From Immersiella caudata (taxonomy: Eukaryota; Ascomycota; Sordariomycetes; Sordariales; Lasiosphaeriaceae), in contig JAULSU010000004.1 in the NCBI GenBank assembly GCA_030512335.1, positions 2,046,001 through 2,110,000 of the forward strand: DNA of 64,000 nt, written 5' to 3'. The translations under genes were made by a program, and so were the position numbers. Of this stretch, positions 52,632-61,970 are shown one piece after another; positions within the stretch are counted from its first letter, which is position 1; every line of letters begins with the position of its first letter. A model generated the notes under the pieces. The model did no database searches, was not told the DNA's origin, and saw only the letters and a list, made by a program, of their open reading frames with translations.

Positions 52632-53519
52632 TTATTTTGTCGACTTGCCCCTCCCCGCCCTCGCCGCAATACAAGTAGGCCCCCAATCCGGCCCGTCATC
52701 CACCGCGCAAAGCGTAATGGTATGCACATAGCGAATCTTGCCATTCTCGATCCTCAGCTCGTGGCTGTCAGGGATATTCCCAACCGCTGTAAAAGAACAT
52801 AACACATCCGCCGAGCCCAAAACCTCATCGATGACATACCGCCGCATGCTGACGGACTTGGCGTTGGTGTTGCCTCCCGCTGGCATGCCATCGGTGCAGT
52901 TGATGAATCGCGCGCCTTCGACGCGCTCGCAGGGGCTTCCGAAGGGGAGATGAGAACGCGCCGTTGCGGCGTTGGGACCGCCGAAGAGGTCGAGATAGGC
53001 GTCGATGGCTTGTTGGAGGGTTGCGCGGGTGGGGCGGGCTGGGGGGTCGAGGGGTTTCCAGGTTTCCTTTTGGAAGTATCCTAGAGATGCCGAGGCATTG
53101 AAGAATAGTGCGCCCGTGGTGGCAACGATGCTGTCGACTAGGGTGATGGTGCCTGGCTGAGGGCCGTGGCGGATCTGAGTGCCGATGACATGGGGCGTGG
53201 GAGTGAGGGCGACGAGCTCAGTGTATGAAGCGCAGGCAACGGTATCAGCTGTGCTTCTGCTGTATTCCACTTTAAGGGCCTTGCTGAGGACGCCATTCTT
53301 GATGTCGAAAATTTGGTTGTTTTCCTGGTAAGTAAAATTGCTAGTCGTGAAATGGGGTTGTATGGTGTCGAGTCCGCCGCTATTTTGTGCGGCGACGTAT
53401 TTCTCAGCTGTGGCAAGGAGAACTTCACGAGTGCATTCTTCTGCCGTGACGACTGAAGGAAAAGTTGATATGGCGAAAAGGCCGAGGGCGAGGCCGGAAT
53501 TGAAATCGGGTAGCAACAT
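52632..53519 (-). CDS. Secreted DUF8021-like protein
   Basis: A single-exon gene of 295 residues with a signal peptide (LALGLFAISTFPSVVTA). The body matches a fungal secreted family by several blocks: YVAAQNSGGLDTIQPH, FTYQENNQIFDIKNGVLS, ASYTELVALTPTPHVIGTQI, ITLVDSIVATTGALFFNA, TLQQAIDAYLDLFGG, MRRYVIDEVLGSADVLCSFT and LPDSHELR-type IPDSHELRIENGKIRYVHT. The two halves resemble each other in fold, like SnoaL/NTF2-type barrels. No enzyme activity is known for the family. It belongs to the group of extracellular proteins in this part of the window. Confidence 0.8.
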   Translation of the reverse strand: MLLPDFNSGLALGLFAISTFPSVVTAEECTREVLLATAEKYVAAQNSGGLDTIQPHFTTSNFTYQENNQIFDIKNGVLSKALKVEYSRSTADTVACASYTELVALTPTPHVIGTQIRHGPQPGTITLVDSIVATTGALFFNASASLGYFQKETWKPLDPPARPTRATLQQAIDAYLDLFGGPNAATARSHLPFGSPCERVEGARFINCTDGMPAGGNTNAKSVSMRRYVIDEVLGSADVLCSFTAVGNIPDSHELRIENGKIRYVHTITLCAVDDGPDWGPTCIAARAGRGKSTK

Positions 53520-54623
53520 CGTGGCGGGGGTGCACGTGTTTTGCGATCAATTTTGTGACGAACGTGTCGCTGGAGGGTCGGGGCTATAAAAAAAGAAAAG
53601 AAAAATAGGTTTGGCAACGGTCCAGTTCAATTTACCGTGCTTGCGTGCCGCTCGTAGATTGTACCTAGATAGCCGATCAACCATGTTGCGAAAGGCCAAA
53701 GCTTGACCGTGGAAATGTTCCCATTGGTTGGGATCAAGGGCAATTAGGCGTGCCGGGGTGTTGCAGTGGCAAGCGCTCTAAGGATTGGTGATGGAGACAT
53801 TGCTTGTGGAGGTAAGACCAAGCTTTGTGTCCCGTTATGATGCTAATATCTTAGTAAACAAATATATTAGCTTGACATTCCAGGTTGCCCTTGGCCTATG
53901 CCTTACCCGTCATGGGCTATCAAGGGGATCAAGGCCCAGTTCTTACATGCAATCCAGACGCTGAGAGACAGCACTCTGGAACCTCGGAGGCGTCAACCAA
54001 GTATCACTTTTTATACATGACCACATGTCGGTTGTGTTAGATCCCTTATACAGATCGGTAAATGGTATGTGTATGTGCAGACGCCATTCTGTCAAAGATG
54101 CAGCACACCTGCACGACAGAAGCGCGCCAGTAAACAAAGAGGCAGATATTACCATTCGCGAGGGTCATGTGTTTTTACCCGTCTTTCCACCTATGCCTCC
54201 CACTTCTTGACGTCTCTCCCACTTATCGATGGCAGCAATTTGCTGCCTTTGTCGTCATCGCGAGGGCAAATACGGCCGCGATAGCAGCGAGGTAACCCTA
54301 AAAGATACCTGTAACAAGAGGGCCACACCGTTTTAGGAAGACTTTGCGAGCAGTGTGGTTCGGGAACCACCCGAAATCGAGATGAGGTGAAGTCGCCTAA
54401 CTTCCTCTTGGTTTTTACAATGCAGGCCATATCACCGGCACCTGGGGGTGACAGCGCCACCTGGGGTTGGACGCGCCAGAAGGGGTCTGTTGTTGTGTAT
54501 TTAAGAGCATATAGGCCCCACCATGTGACTTACAGCTTCGCATCATGGGATATGCTTGCCAGCACCCACATCGCAAACTCAACCCCCTATAAGCGGGCCA
54601 GTTATCGACCTCGACCTAGGGAT
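53520..54623. other. Intergenic region
   Basis: About 1.1 kb, divergent promoters for the DUF8021-like and LysM genes. It is AT-richer around 53830-53880. The LysM frame is open upstream to an ATG at 54420, but the signal peptide begins at 54624. Confidence 0.4.
54498..54505 (+). promoter_or_regulatory. TATA-like box of the LysM gene
   Basis: TATTTAAG lies about 125 bp upstream of the chosen start codon at 54624, which supports that start over the ATG at 54420. Confidence 0.45.
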
Positions 54624-55766
54624 ATGATTTCAACAAGGCTGATCAAGGGCTTTGCCGCCCTGAGCCTTGGCGTTGGAGTTCAATCTCAGGGGGCGTCTTC
54701 GAATCTGTGTGCCGAAACCATCACAGCAAGAACAGGAGACACCTGTGCCTCTCTATCCGAGTTTGCTGGTATCTCCGTATCCCAGTTTCTTCAGTCCAAT
54801 CCGCAAGTAAAGAGTTGTGGTACTCTTGTTGGAGGCGCCGTTTACTGCAAGAAAGGGGCTACAAATATCACCGCAACCCCTGTCGTCCCAGCTAACTTGC
54901 CACCATTCCGCTCGCCAGCAGTCTCGGCATCGCCTTCACCTTCGCCATCAAGTGTAAGACCCACTAGAGACGGGACTTGCGGAGGAAATGTCACTTGCAC
55001 AGGTTCTCGCTACGGCCCCTGCTGTTCCTTACACGGCTTCTGCGGAATCTCGATCGACTACTGCGGTGAGGGATGTCAGGTTGGCCTGGGCCAATGTGGC
55101 GACGTTGTCCCTTCCGAGACAGTCCCCATCCTCTCGATCATAACTGTCGTTGCGACCAGTACTGTTCGCATCACTGACACCGTCACCGCCACCCTCTTGC
55201 CATCGACGGCATCAACAACATCAAAGACGTCAACACCACCTACCACTCTCACAACTTCCACGAAAGCAACAAGTCCGACATCCAAGCCCACACGTACGCT
55301 TCCGAGGACTCCGAATAACTGTAGGTCTTTTGCACAATCCCATCTATCCCCCGAAGTACTTTCTTTCCTTCCAGGTTTCTTTCCCCCTTTTTTTCGTTCA
55401 AGGTGCTTTTTTTTTTCTCACTACCCCCACTAACCCCCTCAAGGTAAAACCTACGACGAAATCCTCTCCTCCGACACCTGCGAAACCATCGCAACCCGCA
55501 ACGACATTGACCTGCGCGACTTTTACAGGTTGAACCCTGCGATCAATACGGTTCCGTCTTTCCCTGGTCCGTTTCGTGGTCCGTTCCCCGGTCGGGGTGG
55601 ACCGCCGTCGCTTTGCTCGCCGGGGAGGCCGTTTGCGGATCCATTGGGCTTGTTGTGTCGGGTTGATTGTGAGGATTTATGGGAGGGATATTATGTTTGC
55701 ACGTCTGTGGCGGCAGAGCGGGGGTTTGGTCCGGGATTTGGCCCTGGGTTTGGTACGGGGTGGTAA
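54624..55766 (+). CDS. LysM-CBM18-LysM secreted chitin-binding protein
   Basis: Exons 54624-55320 and 55444-55766 (123-bp intron) give 339 residues. The signal peptide is LIKGFAALSLGVGVQS. The first LysM domain (about 27-78) reads TARTGDTCASLSEFAGI, FLQSNPQV and AVYCKKG. A hevein-type CBM18 (about 115-155) follows with GTCGGNVTCTG, GPCCSLHGFCG and CGEGCQVGLGQCG, then a Thr/Ser-rich linker. The second LysM (about 233-325) reads SSDTCETIATRNDI, FYRLNPAIN and CEDLWEGYYVC. Such proteins bind chitin and can hide wall fragments from plant or bacterial recognition, or protect hyphae from chitinases. No catalytic domain is attached. Confidence 0.88.
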
Positions 55767-56407
55767 TGGCCTCTTAAAAACATCAACTGAAGACGACATA
55801 ACTCGGCAGGGGTTTGCCCTGACAGTCGATCACTCACGGGTTTCTTCTACACTGAGAAATCGTCATTCCTTGTCTGCAAGACTTCACACCTCCCGTCATC
55901 TTTGGTTTTTGGAAGGCCTGATGTCATAACAAAAGGTCCGGCCTGAACCCGTCAAGATAGCGGCATTTACACCAGATTGCCCCATCACCCCCTAAATCCA
56001 GATCCATCCAAGGAATCAGTTCCACAAAGTCCCATCCCATCACCATTTCCACCAACTGCGAACTGCCGACCACGGAACAATCCGAGAAGGCCGCATAGCA
56101 ATTTCCATTACCCGGGCGGTACTGAGATTGGCATGTCAATTGATACATCTTCCTTCAGCCGTCAGCACTCCCTACCGCACTCGGGGAGCCGGATATATTC
56201 GTCCCGACAATCGCGCGGCTGCCGTGATTGGCAACGAGAAAATATCCATAGTTTTGCTCTGTGCTATGATAAAACACCATATTCGGCATTGCCTTCCAGC
56301 TTCGATGGGGGTTAGTGGGAATGTCCACGATAGGTTAAAAGAGAGGGGGATTGTCGTAGTCCCCCTTTTTTGGGTAGGACTTTCTGCAACTTTCGAAATT
56401 CGTCAAG
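55767..56407. other. Intergenic gap
   Basis: About 640 bp between two plus-strand genes for secreted proteins. No gene is supported; it should contain the promoter of the small secreted protein. Confidence 0.4.
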
Positions 56408-56921
56408 ATGCTGTTCAAGAGTGTGCTTTCTGTTGTCGCTCTGGCGCTCGGGTGAGAATCATCGTCTGGACATGATGCATCGAAGAAAGGGGAGCTGACT
56501 GAAGTGAAATAGCGTCAACGCCGCCGTGATCGCCCGGCAGGAAAAGACATTCAAGTTCCAAGTCCTCGACCCCACCAGAGGCAAGCTCTACCTCGGCGAG
56601 GGCGGCGCATCGACGGCCGATGAGGCCAAGGCTCTTGTTTGCGCCTTGACGGCAGACGTCCTCAAGTGCGGCGGAAAGGGGTTCCAGGCTTACCCGAGGG
56701 GCGGCGACATGATGAAGCTTACTCCCGGCACCGCATCGGCTGGTGGCTGGTCCATCGACAAGGAGGACAACATTGCCTGGAAGGCCGCCACTCAAGAGAT
56801 CAAGTTCAGCATTGGTCTGAAACCCGGGACTGATGTCTACGCTGAGACTTGCCCGCATCACTGGACTGCCACCGAGCATGGCACCGCGAAGGCCATTTGG
56901 ATTAATACCCCAGCGGCTTGA
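56408..56921 (+). CDS. Small secreted protein
   Basis: Exons 56408-56451 and 56513-56921 (61-bp intron with a GCTGAC branch) give 150 residues. The intron interrupts the signal peptide (MLFKSVLSVVALALG, then VNAAVIARQ), a common position in fungal secreted genes. The mature protein has three Cys and conserved-looking blocks (FQVLDPTRGKLYLGEGGAS, ALTADVLKCGGKGFQAYPRG, TCPHHWTATEHGTAKAIW). I recognise no domain. Size, signal peptide and location between LysM and cupin genes make it a candidate effector or wall-associated protein. Confidence 0.75.
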
Positions 56922-57080
56922 GAGGAGTCATATAAGTTTCTATTTGTTGTAGTAACGAATGTCGAATAATCAGTATCTGCGTTGCCACCGTGAACCATTC
57001 TGCCATGTACGTCATCACTCATCCAACCGCCCGCATCCCCTCCGGCCGTTGTACCTCCGTGTTGACCATGTACCACCCCT

Positions 57081-57887
57081 TCACTTCTTCGACGTGCTGA
57101 TTCCGCACGCCTTCGCGCAGCTGTCGACCATGACAACAAACTGCTCCGGGATCAACCCCCTCAATTCGTCCAGCTGATTCGGCCCCAAGAAGTTGGGACT
57201 GCCCAACGATGCCGTCAACACTTCGTCCGGCATGCTCGAAAAGAAGGTTTGGGCGACTTGGAACCGTCCTTCATCGTTGCTGTCAAAGGCAGCGGTGAAA
57301 ATGGCTTGGTCGCAAGTCGGATTGAACTGCCAGTGCGTATGTCCAACAGGGAAGAGCATGCCCGTGAAGTTTGTCAGTGTCATGGCGACTTGTGGGATGT
57401 TGCCAACAACCATTGCGTCTTCCTCCAGGAGGAAAGCGCCGATGAGGGTGCCCGAGACGACGGTGAGGAACTCGTTGGCGCGCGGGTGCAGATGGGGGAC
57501 GTTGAGGCCGCAGGGGCCGATGAAGCCGATGGCAGCAGCCACATTAGTTCCGATCAGACCCGGGATGGAGTCGACCGAGCCCACGATGACAGACCCGTCT
57601 GGGTTGGCGGGGTTGTTGACGAACTGGAAGGTGACGTTGTTGGCAGAGCCGGAACCATCGGCGAAAAGGACCTGTTCCTTGTCTTTGTACGAGGCCGCGA
57701 GGAGGAGCTCAGTCTGGAGTGTTTTGATCTCGGTGGGAGAAAGGGGGGAGAAGGTGGGGGCACCGCCGCCGCCAGACGTTGCGGTGGCTGTGGCCGAGCC
57801 GGTGGTAGCATAGAGGGGAGATGCTACCGCTGAGGCAGCGAGGAGCGCCAAGACGGCTCCAGAGAGGAGGTTGTTGATGATCATCAT
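57081..57887 (-). CDS. Germin/spherulin-like secreted cupin
   Basis: A single-exon gene of 268 residues with a signal peptide (LSGAVLALLAASAVASPL) and a short Thr/Ala/Gly-rich stretch. The cupin barrel motif 1 is visible as GPCGLNVPHLHPRANEFLTV, with the two His and Glu metal ligands, followed by GTLIGAF. Motif 2 is GMLFPVGHTHWQFNPTC with the third His. This is the spherulin 1A/germin type, often manganese-binding, with oxalate oxidase or superoxide dismutase activity in some plant members; activity here is unproven. It is convergent with the small secreted protein gene, about 160 bp apart. A minisatellite and a TATA box lie upstream. Confidence 0.88.
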   Translation of the reverse strand: MMIINNLLSGAVLALLAASAVASPLYATTGSATATATSGGGGAPTFSPLSPTEIKTLQTELLLAASYKDKEQVLFADGSGSANNVTFQFVNNPANPDGSVIVGSVDSIPGLIGTNVAAAIGFIGPCGLNVPHLHPRANEFLTVVSGTLIGAFLLEEDAMVVGNIPQVAMTLTNFTGMLFPVGHTHWQFNPTCDQAIFTAAFDSNDEGRFQVAQTFFSSMPDEVLTASLGSPNFLGPNQLDELRGLIPEQFVVMVDSCAKACGISTSKK

Positions 57888-57888
57888 C

Positions 57889-57960
57889 GTGAGATTCGTG
57901 AGAGTCGTGAAGGTGGTGAGAGTCGTGAAAGTGGTGAGAGTCGTGAAAGCGATGAGAGTG
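57889..57960 (-). repeat. 18-bp minisatellite in the cupin 5' region
   Basis: About four copies of an 18-bp unit close to GAGAGTCGTGAAAGTGGT begin directly upstream of the cupin start codon. They probably lie in the 5' untranslated leader. Confidence 0.75.
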
Positions 57961-58020
57961 TTGGATGCTGTGTCGTCTTAGGAATGAATCGTGTCTGCAA
58001 TGTCGCCCGACATGAGAGAG

Positions 58021-58028
58021 TTCTTATA
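58021..58028 (-). promoter_or_regulatory. TATA box of the cupin gene
   Basis: TATAAGAA on the minus strand, about 134 bp upstream of the start codon at 57887. Confidence 0.5.
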
Positions 58029-60080
58029 GTTGCTGAGCCCACAAGAGCCGCACACCATCTCGGCCATCTCTCGACGTCTTTGGGGTATCTGGCCGAAGGC
58101 ATGGTCACGAAGTCCGGTCAGTCTTAGACCGTCTGGCTCAGTACATCTAGACCTCTTAGCCTGTTTGGGAAGTGAAAAGGTGCGCGAGAAAACAACAAAG
58201 CACCGACACCGCCGAGCGCGCATCCCCACGGTCGTGGCGCCCAACCCGTAAGACTGAACGCCTGTTGAAAGGACTTCAGGTGAAGCTATCCACGGCTCGA
58301 CCAAAGAGATCGAACCTCAAACGCTACGAGGGGCGGAAAGAGGCTTAAGTACAGTGGTATTCCTTCGCATCGTTGATGGGGGTTTCTTTGCTCCCAGTCG
58401 TTGTTTGCTGACTTCGTTGACGACGTGGCGCTTGGAGACGAGGGACGCATGGAGCCTGGCTCGTAAAAATTCAAAAATCCATGTTCGTCCTCTTGCCCTA
58501 ACGGGTTAACGTAGGTAGATGTTGCGCTCCGAAGAGTGTCGGCGGTCGAGATCCGGTTCTGTCCGCTCCACGAGCGAATGCCAAGGTCGAGTTCGCGTCT
58601 GTCCCCGAAACCGACGATATGTTGCCTCTGCCTCCGAATCCCAGCCTTATTCCGGCGGTGAACAAGGCTGAGGAGGGCTGAAGATGACGCGCATCCCGCG
58701 TTGTGGTGTGGGGGAATCATCACCTGGGCCCTACTTGTGCTGACTCAGTGTAGTCAATGTGCAGCACAAGACCTTATCCGATGCTACGCTGTGCCGCTGA
58801 CACTATCGTCGAAAAGGTCTCAAGTACGCAGCGGGTTGTCAGTGCTAAACCAATCAAAGTGAGCGACATTAGAAAGGTGCAGGTTTGCAACCAACCGGGA
58901 ATGACGCATGCACTCTCTCTTCAACACCCGGGGAACTTTTGGCTGACGACCCGATTCGCCGCCTGGTATTCTGTGTCAGCGGCCCGACGCGGGCTGCGTT
59001 GTTGACAAACTGTACCGAGCAGCGTGATGTCCTCAGCAACAAGGAGGACCCCAAACGGGAGGGTAGTTGTGTCGATCGCCTGGCCCCCCACGCCAACCGT
59101 CAACAGTCTTTGTCAAAGGAAAACCTTCTGTCGCGTTGGTGATTAGTAGGCCGAATCTCGGGCTGAGCGAACGTAGTACTCGGATCGGGAAATCTCACAC
59201 TGACCACCAAACAATTGGAGTTGTTACGATTCCGAATTTGGTCCGGGCTGCCCGAGAATTTGTCAGGCTGGCAGCCTTCAAAGCCGACTCATCCTCTCAG
59301 CGCTGTGCAACACGACGGAATTTTCGGTGTCACAGATTCTGGCGGGCCGGCTCCTTCTTGTCAGGTGAGCAGCGAGGGCAGGGTGTGGAGCCACAACCTC
59401 CCACTTTTCACACCGTTCCGGTCGGAACGCGCCTTCCAGGCTTTGTCGCGGAGAAGAATCTAGTGGCATAGCGATGCTGCCAACGAAATGCGAACAGCCG
59501 GGACCAAGAGAACCAATTTCGGAGTCAGATTAAAGGCAAGATTCTGCCCGCACGGATTCGGTGATAAGCAGCCCACAAATCAGCTATTGGGGTAACATGC
59601 GTACGCCCACATACGCGCATGTGTCTGTTACTCGCAGAACAGCGCCCGTTTCGTTATCCGACCAGGCTTTGTGCAACCAGCCGAGGGGGCATGATGCTTG
59701 GCGCGATAGCCCGTGGTGTTGGCTGGGGTGTCTGAGGCTCAAATCCATGCCAAATTCTTCGGGATTTGTTGATGGTTTTTGTTGCAGCCACATTGTTATC
59801 AGTAGTATTGTGGCCATCGACCAAAGGACAGCCACAACCTAACCAACATTGTTAGAGCCGCATGGCATTTCGTCATCAAGTGCGCGTGGACCCACAAATT
59901 CCCAATGGTCCCCGTTGTCCCGCATTGGCTCTGTGAGCTCGATGACGTTGGTGACCCATCACTGCATCTTGGAGGCCAAATACTCGGCTCGGCTTTCAGC
60001 TCAACACCGCATCACAACCAACAAAGGTGCAAACCAAGACCACAGCTTCTAGTTCTCTACCTGTTTAGTTTCCAATCACA
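58029..60080. other. 2-kb gene-poor gap
   Basis: No supportable gene. Open frames reach about 140 codons on the minus strand (58286-58723), but lack coding-like composition and motifs. The last part is the promoter of the WW-domain gene. Confidence 0.4.
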
Positions 60081-60962
60081 ATGTCTAGCAACAACCTCGA
60101 AGAACCACCGCCCTCTTACGAGCAAGCGACGAGCTCGGAACCCGAATCGTCGCTGCGGCGCTCCGAGCGAAATGGCATCCCTCTCCGCGCCCGCCGTAGC
60201 ATGGAAGACGAACTGCGCCCCCTCCCTGAGGGATGGGTGCGCACCTTCGACCCAGTAAGCCACCACCAATTCTTCGTCGACACCAAAGCCGATCCCCCAC
60301 GCTCCATTTGGCACCATCCCTGCGATGACGAACAGTTCCTGAGGGCCCTCTCGCCCACTGAGCGCGACAGCGTCCGCTCCTCCGCTCGGATCCCCAACAA
60401 AAACGACGTCGCCGCCGAGTCGACCGACGAGGACGCATTTCACAGCGATGGAAGCGCCTCGATTCCCCGACGCAGACTCGGGCGAAAATTCAAGGACAAG
60501 ATCACCGGGACGACGCACGAGCAGCGCGCAGCGGAACGACGCCGCCGGGAAGCGCAGGAGCAAGAGGCCTACCAGCAACACGTTGCGTTCCGCAAGGGCA
60601 TGATCGAAGCGACGAGGACTGGCCGGCTGCAGTATCTTGGCAAAGATAGGAACGGACAGGATATCTACCTTGAGCCGGCGGGGCGGGGCTTCCCCGGGGG
60701 GGACAACATCCACAGGTTGAGCCCTTATCTGAGCGAGGTCTCATACGGCCCGAACCGTCGCCCCGGACCACCTGGTCGGTATCTTCGGCCCGAGTTCGAC
60801 ATGTATGGCGGGGCAGCGTACGGCGGAGGCAATTGGAACCGCCCGAATATGGCATATCGGCGCCCAGTGGGAATTGGATATGGCGGAGGCATGGGATTTC
60901 CGCTGTTTGCACCTCTCATGGGAGGCGTGTTGCTTGGCTCACTTGCCGGCTCGATGTTCTGA
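60081..60962 (+). CDS. WW-domain protein with Gly-rich hydrophobic tail
   Basis: A single-exon gene of 293 residues starting MSSNNLEEPPPSYEQATSS. The early PPSY is a PPxY motif that could bind WW domains, including its own. A WW domain (about 48-82) reads LPEGWVRTFDPVSHHQFFVD, then SIWHHP, with both signature tryptophans and the terminal Pro. A basic, helical middle (EQRAAERRRREAQEQEAYQQ) is followed by a Gly/Tyr/Arg-rich C terminus ending in a hydrophobic Gly segment (FPLFAPLMGGVLLGSLAGSM). The layout matches small fungal WW proteins whose C terminus may associate with membrane. It probably serves as an adaptor, possibly for a ubiquitin ligase. Confidence 0.85.
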   Translation: MSSNNLEEPPPSYEQATSSEPESSLRRSERNGIPLRARRSMEDELRPLPEGWVRTFDPVSHHQFFVDTKADPPRSIWHHPCDDEQFLRALSPTERDSVRSSARIPNKNDVAAESTDEDAFHSDGSASIPRRRLGRKFKDKITGTTHEQRAAERRRREAQEQEAYQQHVAFRKGMIEATRTGRLQYLGKDRNGQDIYLEPAGRGFPGGDNIHRLSPYLSEVSYGPNRRPGPPGRYLRPEFDMYGGAAYGGGNWNRPNMAYRRPVGIGYGGGMGFPLFAPLMGGVLLGSLAGSMF

Positions 60963-61163
60963 GTTGCGTCATCAGCCATGGGCGGGGTTCGGAGAATTAG
61001 GGATTATCCATGACCCACGCCATACTCACGCCGATCAGTGGGGGCTTTAAGTTTGTATCAAATCGCCTACCGAGGAGTTCTCATGGCGGATACATGTGTC
61101 GCTTCATCGTTTGCACGTGTTTCTTCTTGAGAAGTCACACTGGACCCTGACCGCGAAGCCAAC

Positions 61164-61602
61164 ATGCCCTCTCACGGAGACCTCATCGCCCGCGCCGCCG
61201 AGGCGCTGTCTCGGGTTCCCGCAGACGACGAAAATCACAGCAGCCGCAGCTGCACTATCTCGGTCGGGCGAGGTATTCGTGGGTCTGAACGTCTATCACT
61301 TCACCAGCGGTCCTTGCGCAGAGCTCACAGTTTTGGGCGTCGCTGCTGCCAACGGGGTCCTTGCCAAAGACATTCTCGTTATGGGGGCAGTGGTCAGAAG
61401 GCTGGACAATGAGAGCGGGGTGGTGAATGTCGATGTGATCAGCCCTTGTGGGCGGTGCAGGCAAGTCTTGCTGGACTGCAACCCCAACATTGAAGTCATC
61501 GTACGGGATGGCGACGGGACAAGGACAATGGCGTTTGCCAAGTCATTGATGCCGTACGCGTACATCTGGCTAGACGGGAATACGGCAAAAATCGGAGAGT
61601 AA
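61164..61602 (+). pseudogene. Cytidine deaminase family, blasticidin-S-deaminase-like (frameshifted)
   Basis: The ATG at 61164 begins MPSHGDLIARAAEALSRVPA. After about 61230 the family sequence continues in the next frame (AAAALSRSGEVFVGLNVYHF), so one extra base lies in the AAAATCACAGCAGCC region. The rest is intact: TSGPCAELTVLGVAAANG holds the first zinc Cys and the catalytic Glu, and ISPCGRCRQVLLDCNP holds the two other zinc Cys. MPYAYIWLDGN resembles the C-terminal end of blasticidin-S deaminases. These enzymes deaminate cytidine or the cytosine of nucleoside antibiotics. All catalytic residues survive, so the frameshift is either recent or a sequence error. No intron can repair the frame, and the second frame has no ATG of its own. 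Confidence 0.7.
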
Positions 61603-61970
61603 GGTTGAACGTATCTACGAACACGCCAGACAGAATTCAAATCTTCTCAAGCTCCAGAGTATTCCCCGTGATACTTGCTAAGCATCGCGCAATGGCCATC
61701 TCTGTCGTCTGCAACGACAGGCGGACTACCCCTCATGCAGGGACGCTGGGATAAACGGCTGCAGTATATATTGGTTCTTGTCCCATGAAGAAGCGGGAAG
61801 TGATGGCCGTCCCGTCGCCAAGAGCTGGGGGGCCGGAACTCCAATTCCAGGGCAGGTTTTGGCAGACTTTAACCATTACCCATCCCCAGATTCGAGCAGA
61901 TTCCGTACCGTTCCCCGGATCTAGCCATTTCTGCTGTTGTCAGTCAACTCCACTAGGCTGCCTTCTCAAA
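61603..61970. other. Intergenic gap
   Basis: About 370 bp, promoter of the amidohydrolase gene. TATATA at 61765-61770 is about 200 bp before the start codon. Confidence 0.4.

Noticed and set aside
58265..58330. Box-B-like GGTTCGATC on the minus strand near 58310
   Set aside because: Neither a matching box A nor stem pairing is present, so it is not a tRNA gene.
58286..58723. 145-codon minus-strand frame
   Set aside because: Composition is Ser/Arg-rich without recognisable domains. It lies in a gap with equally long frames on other strands.
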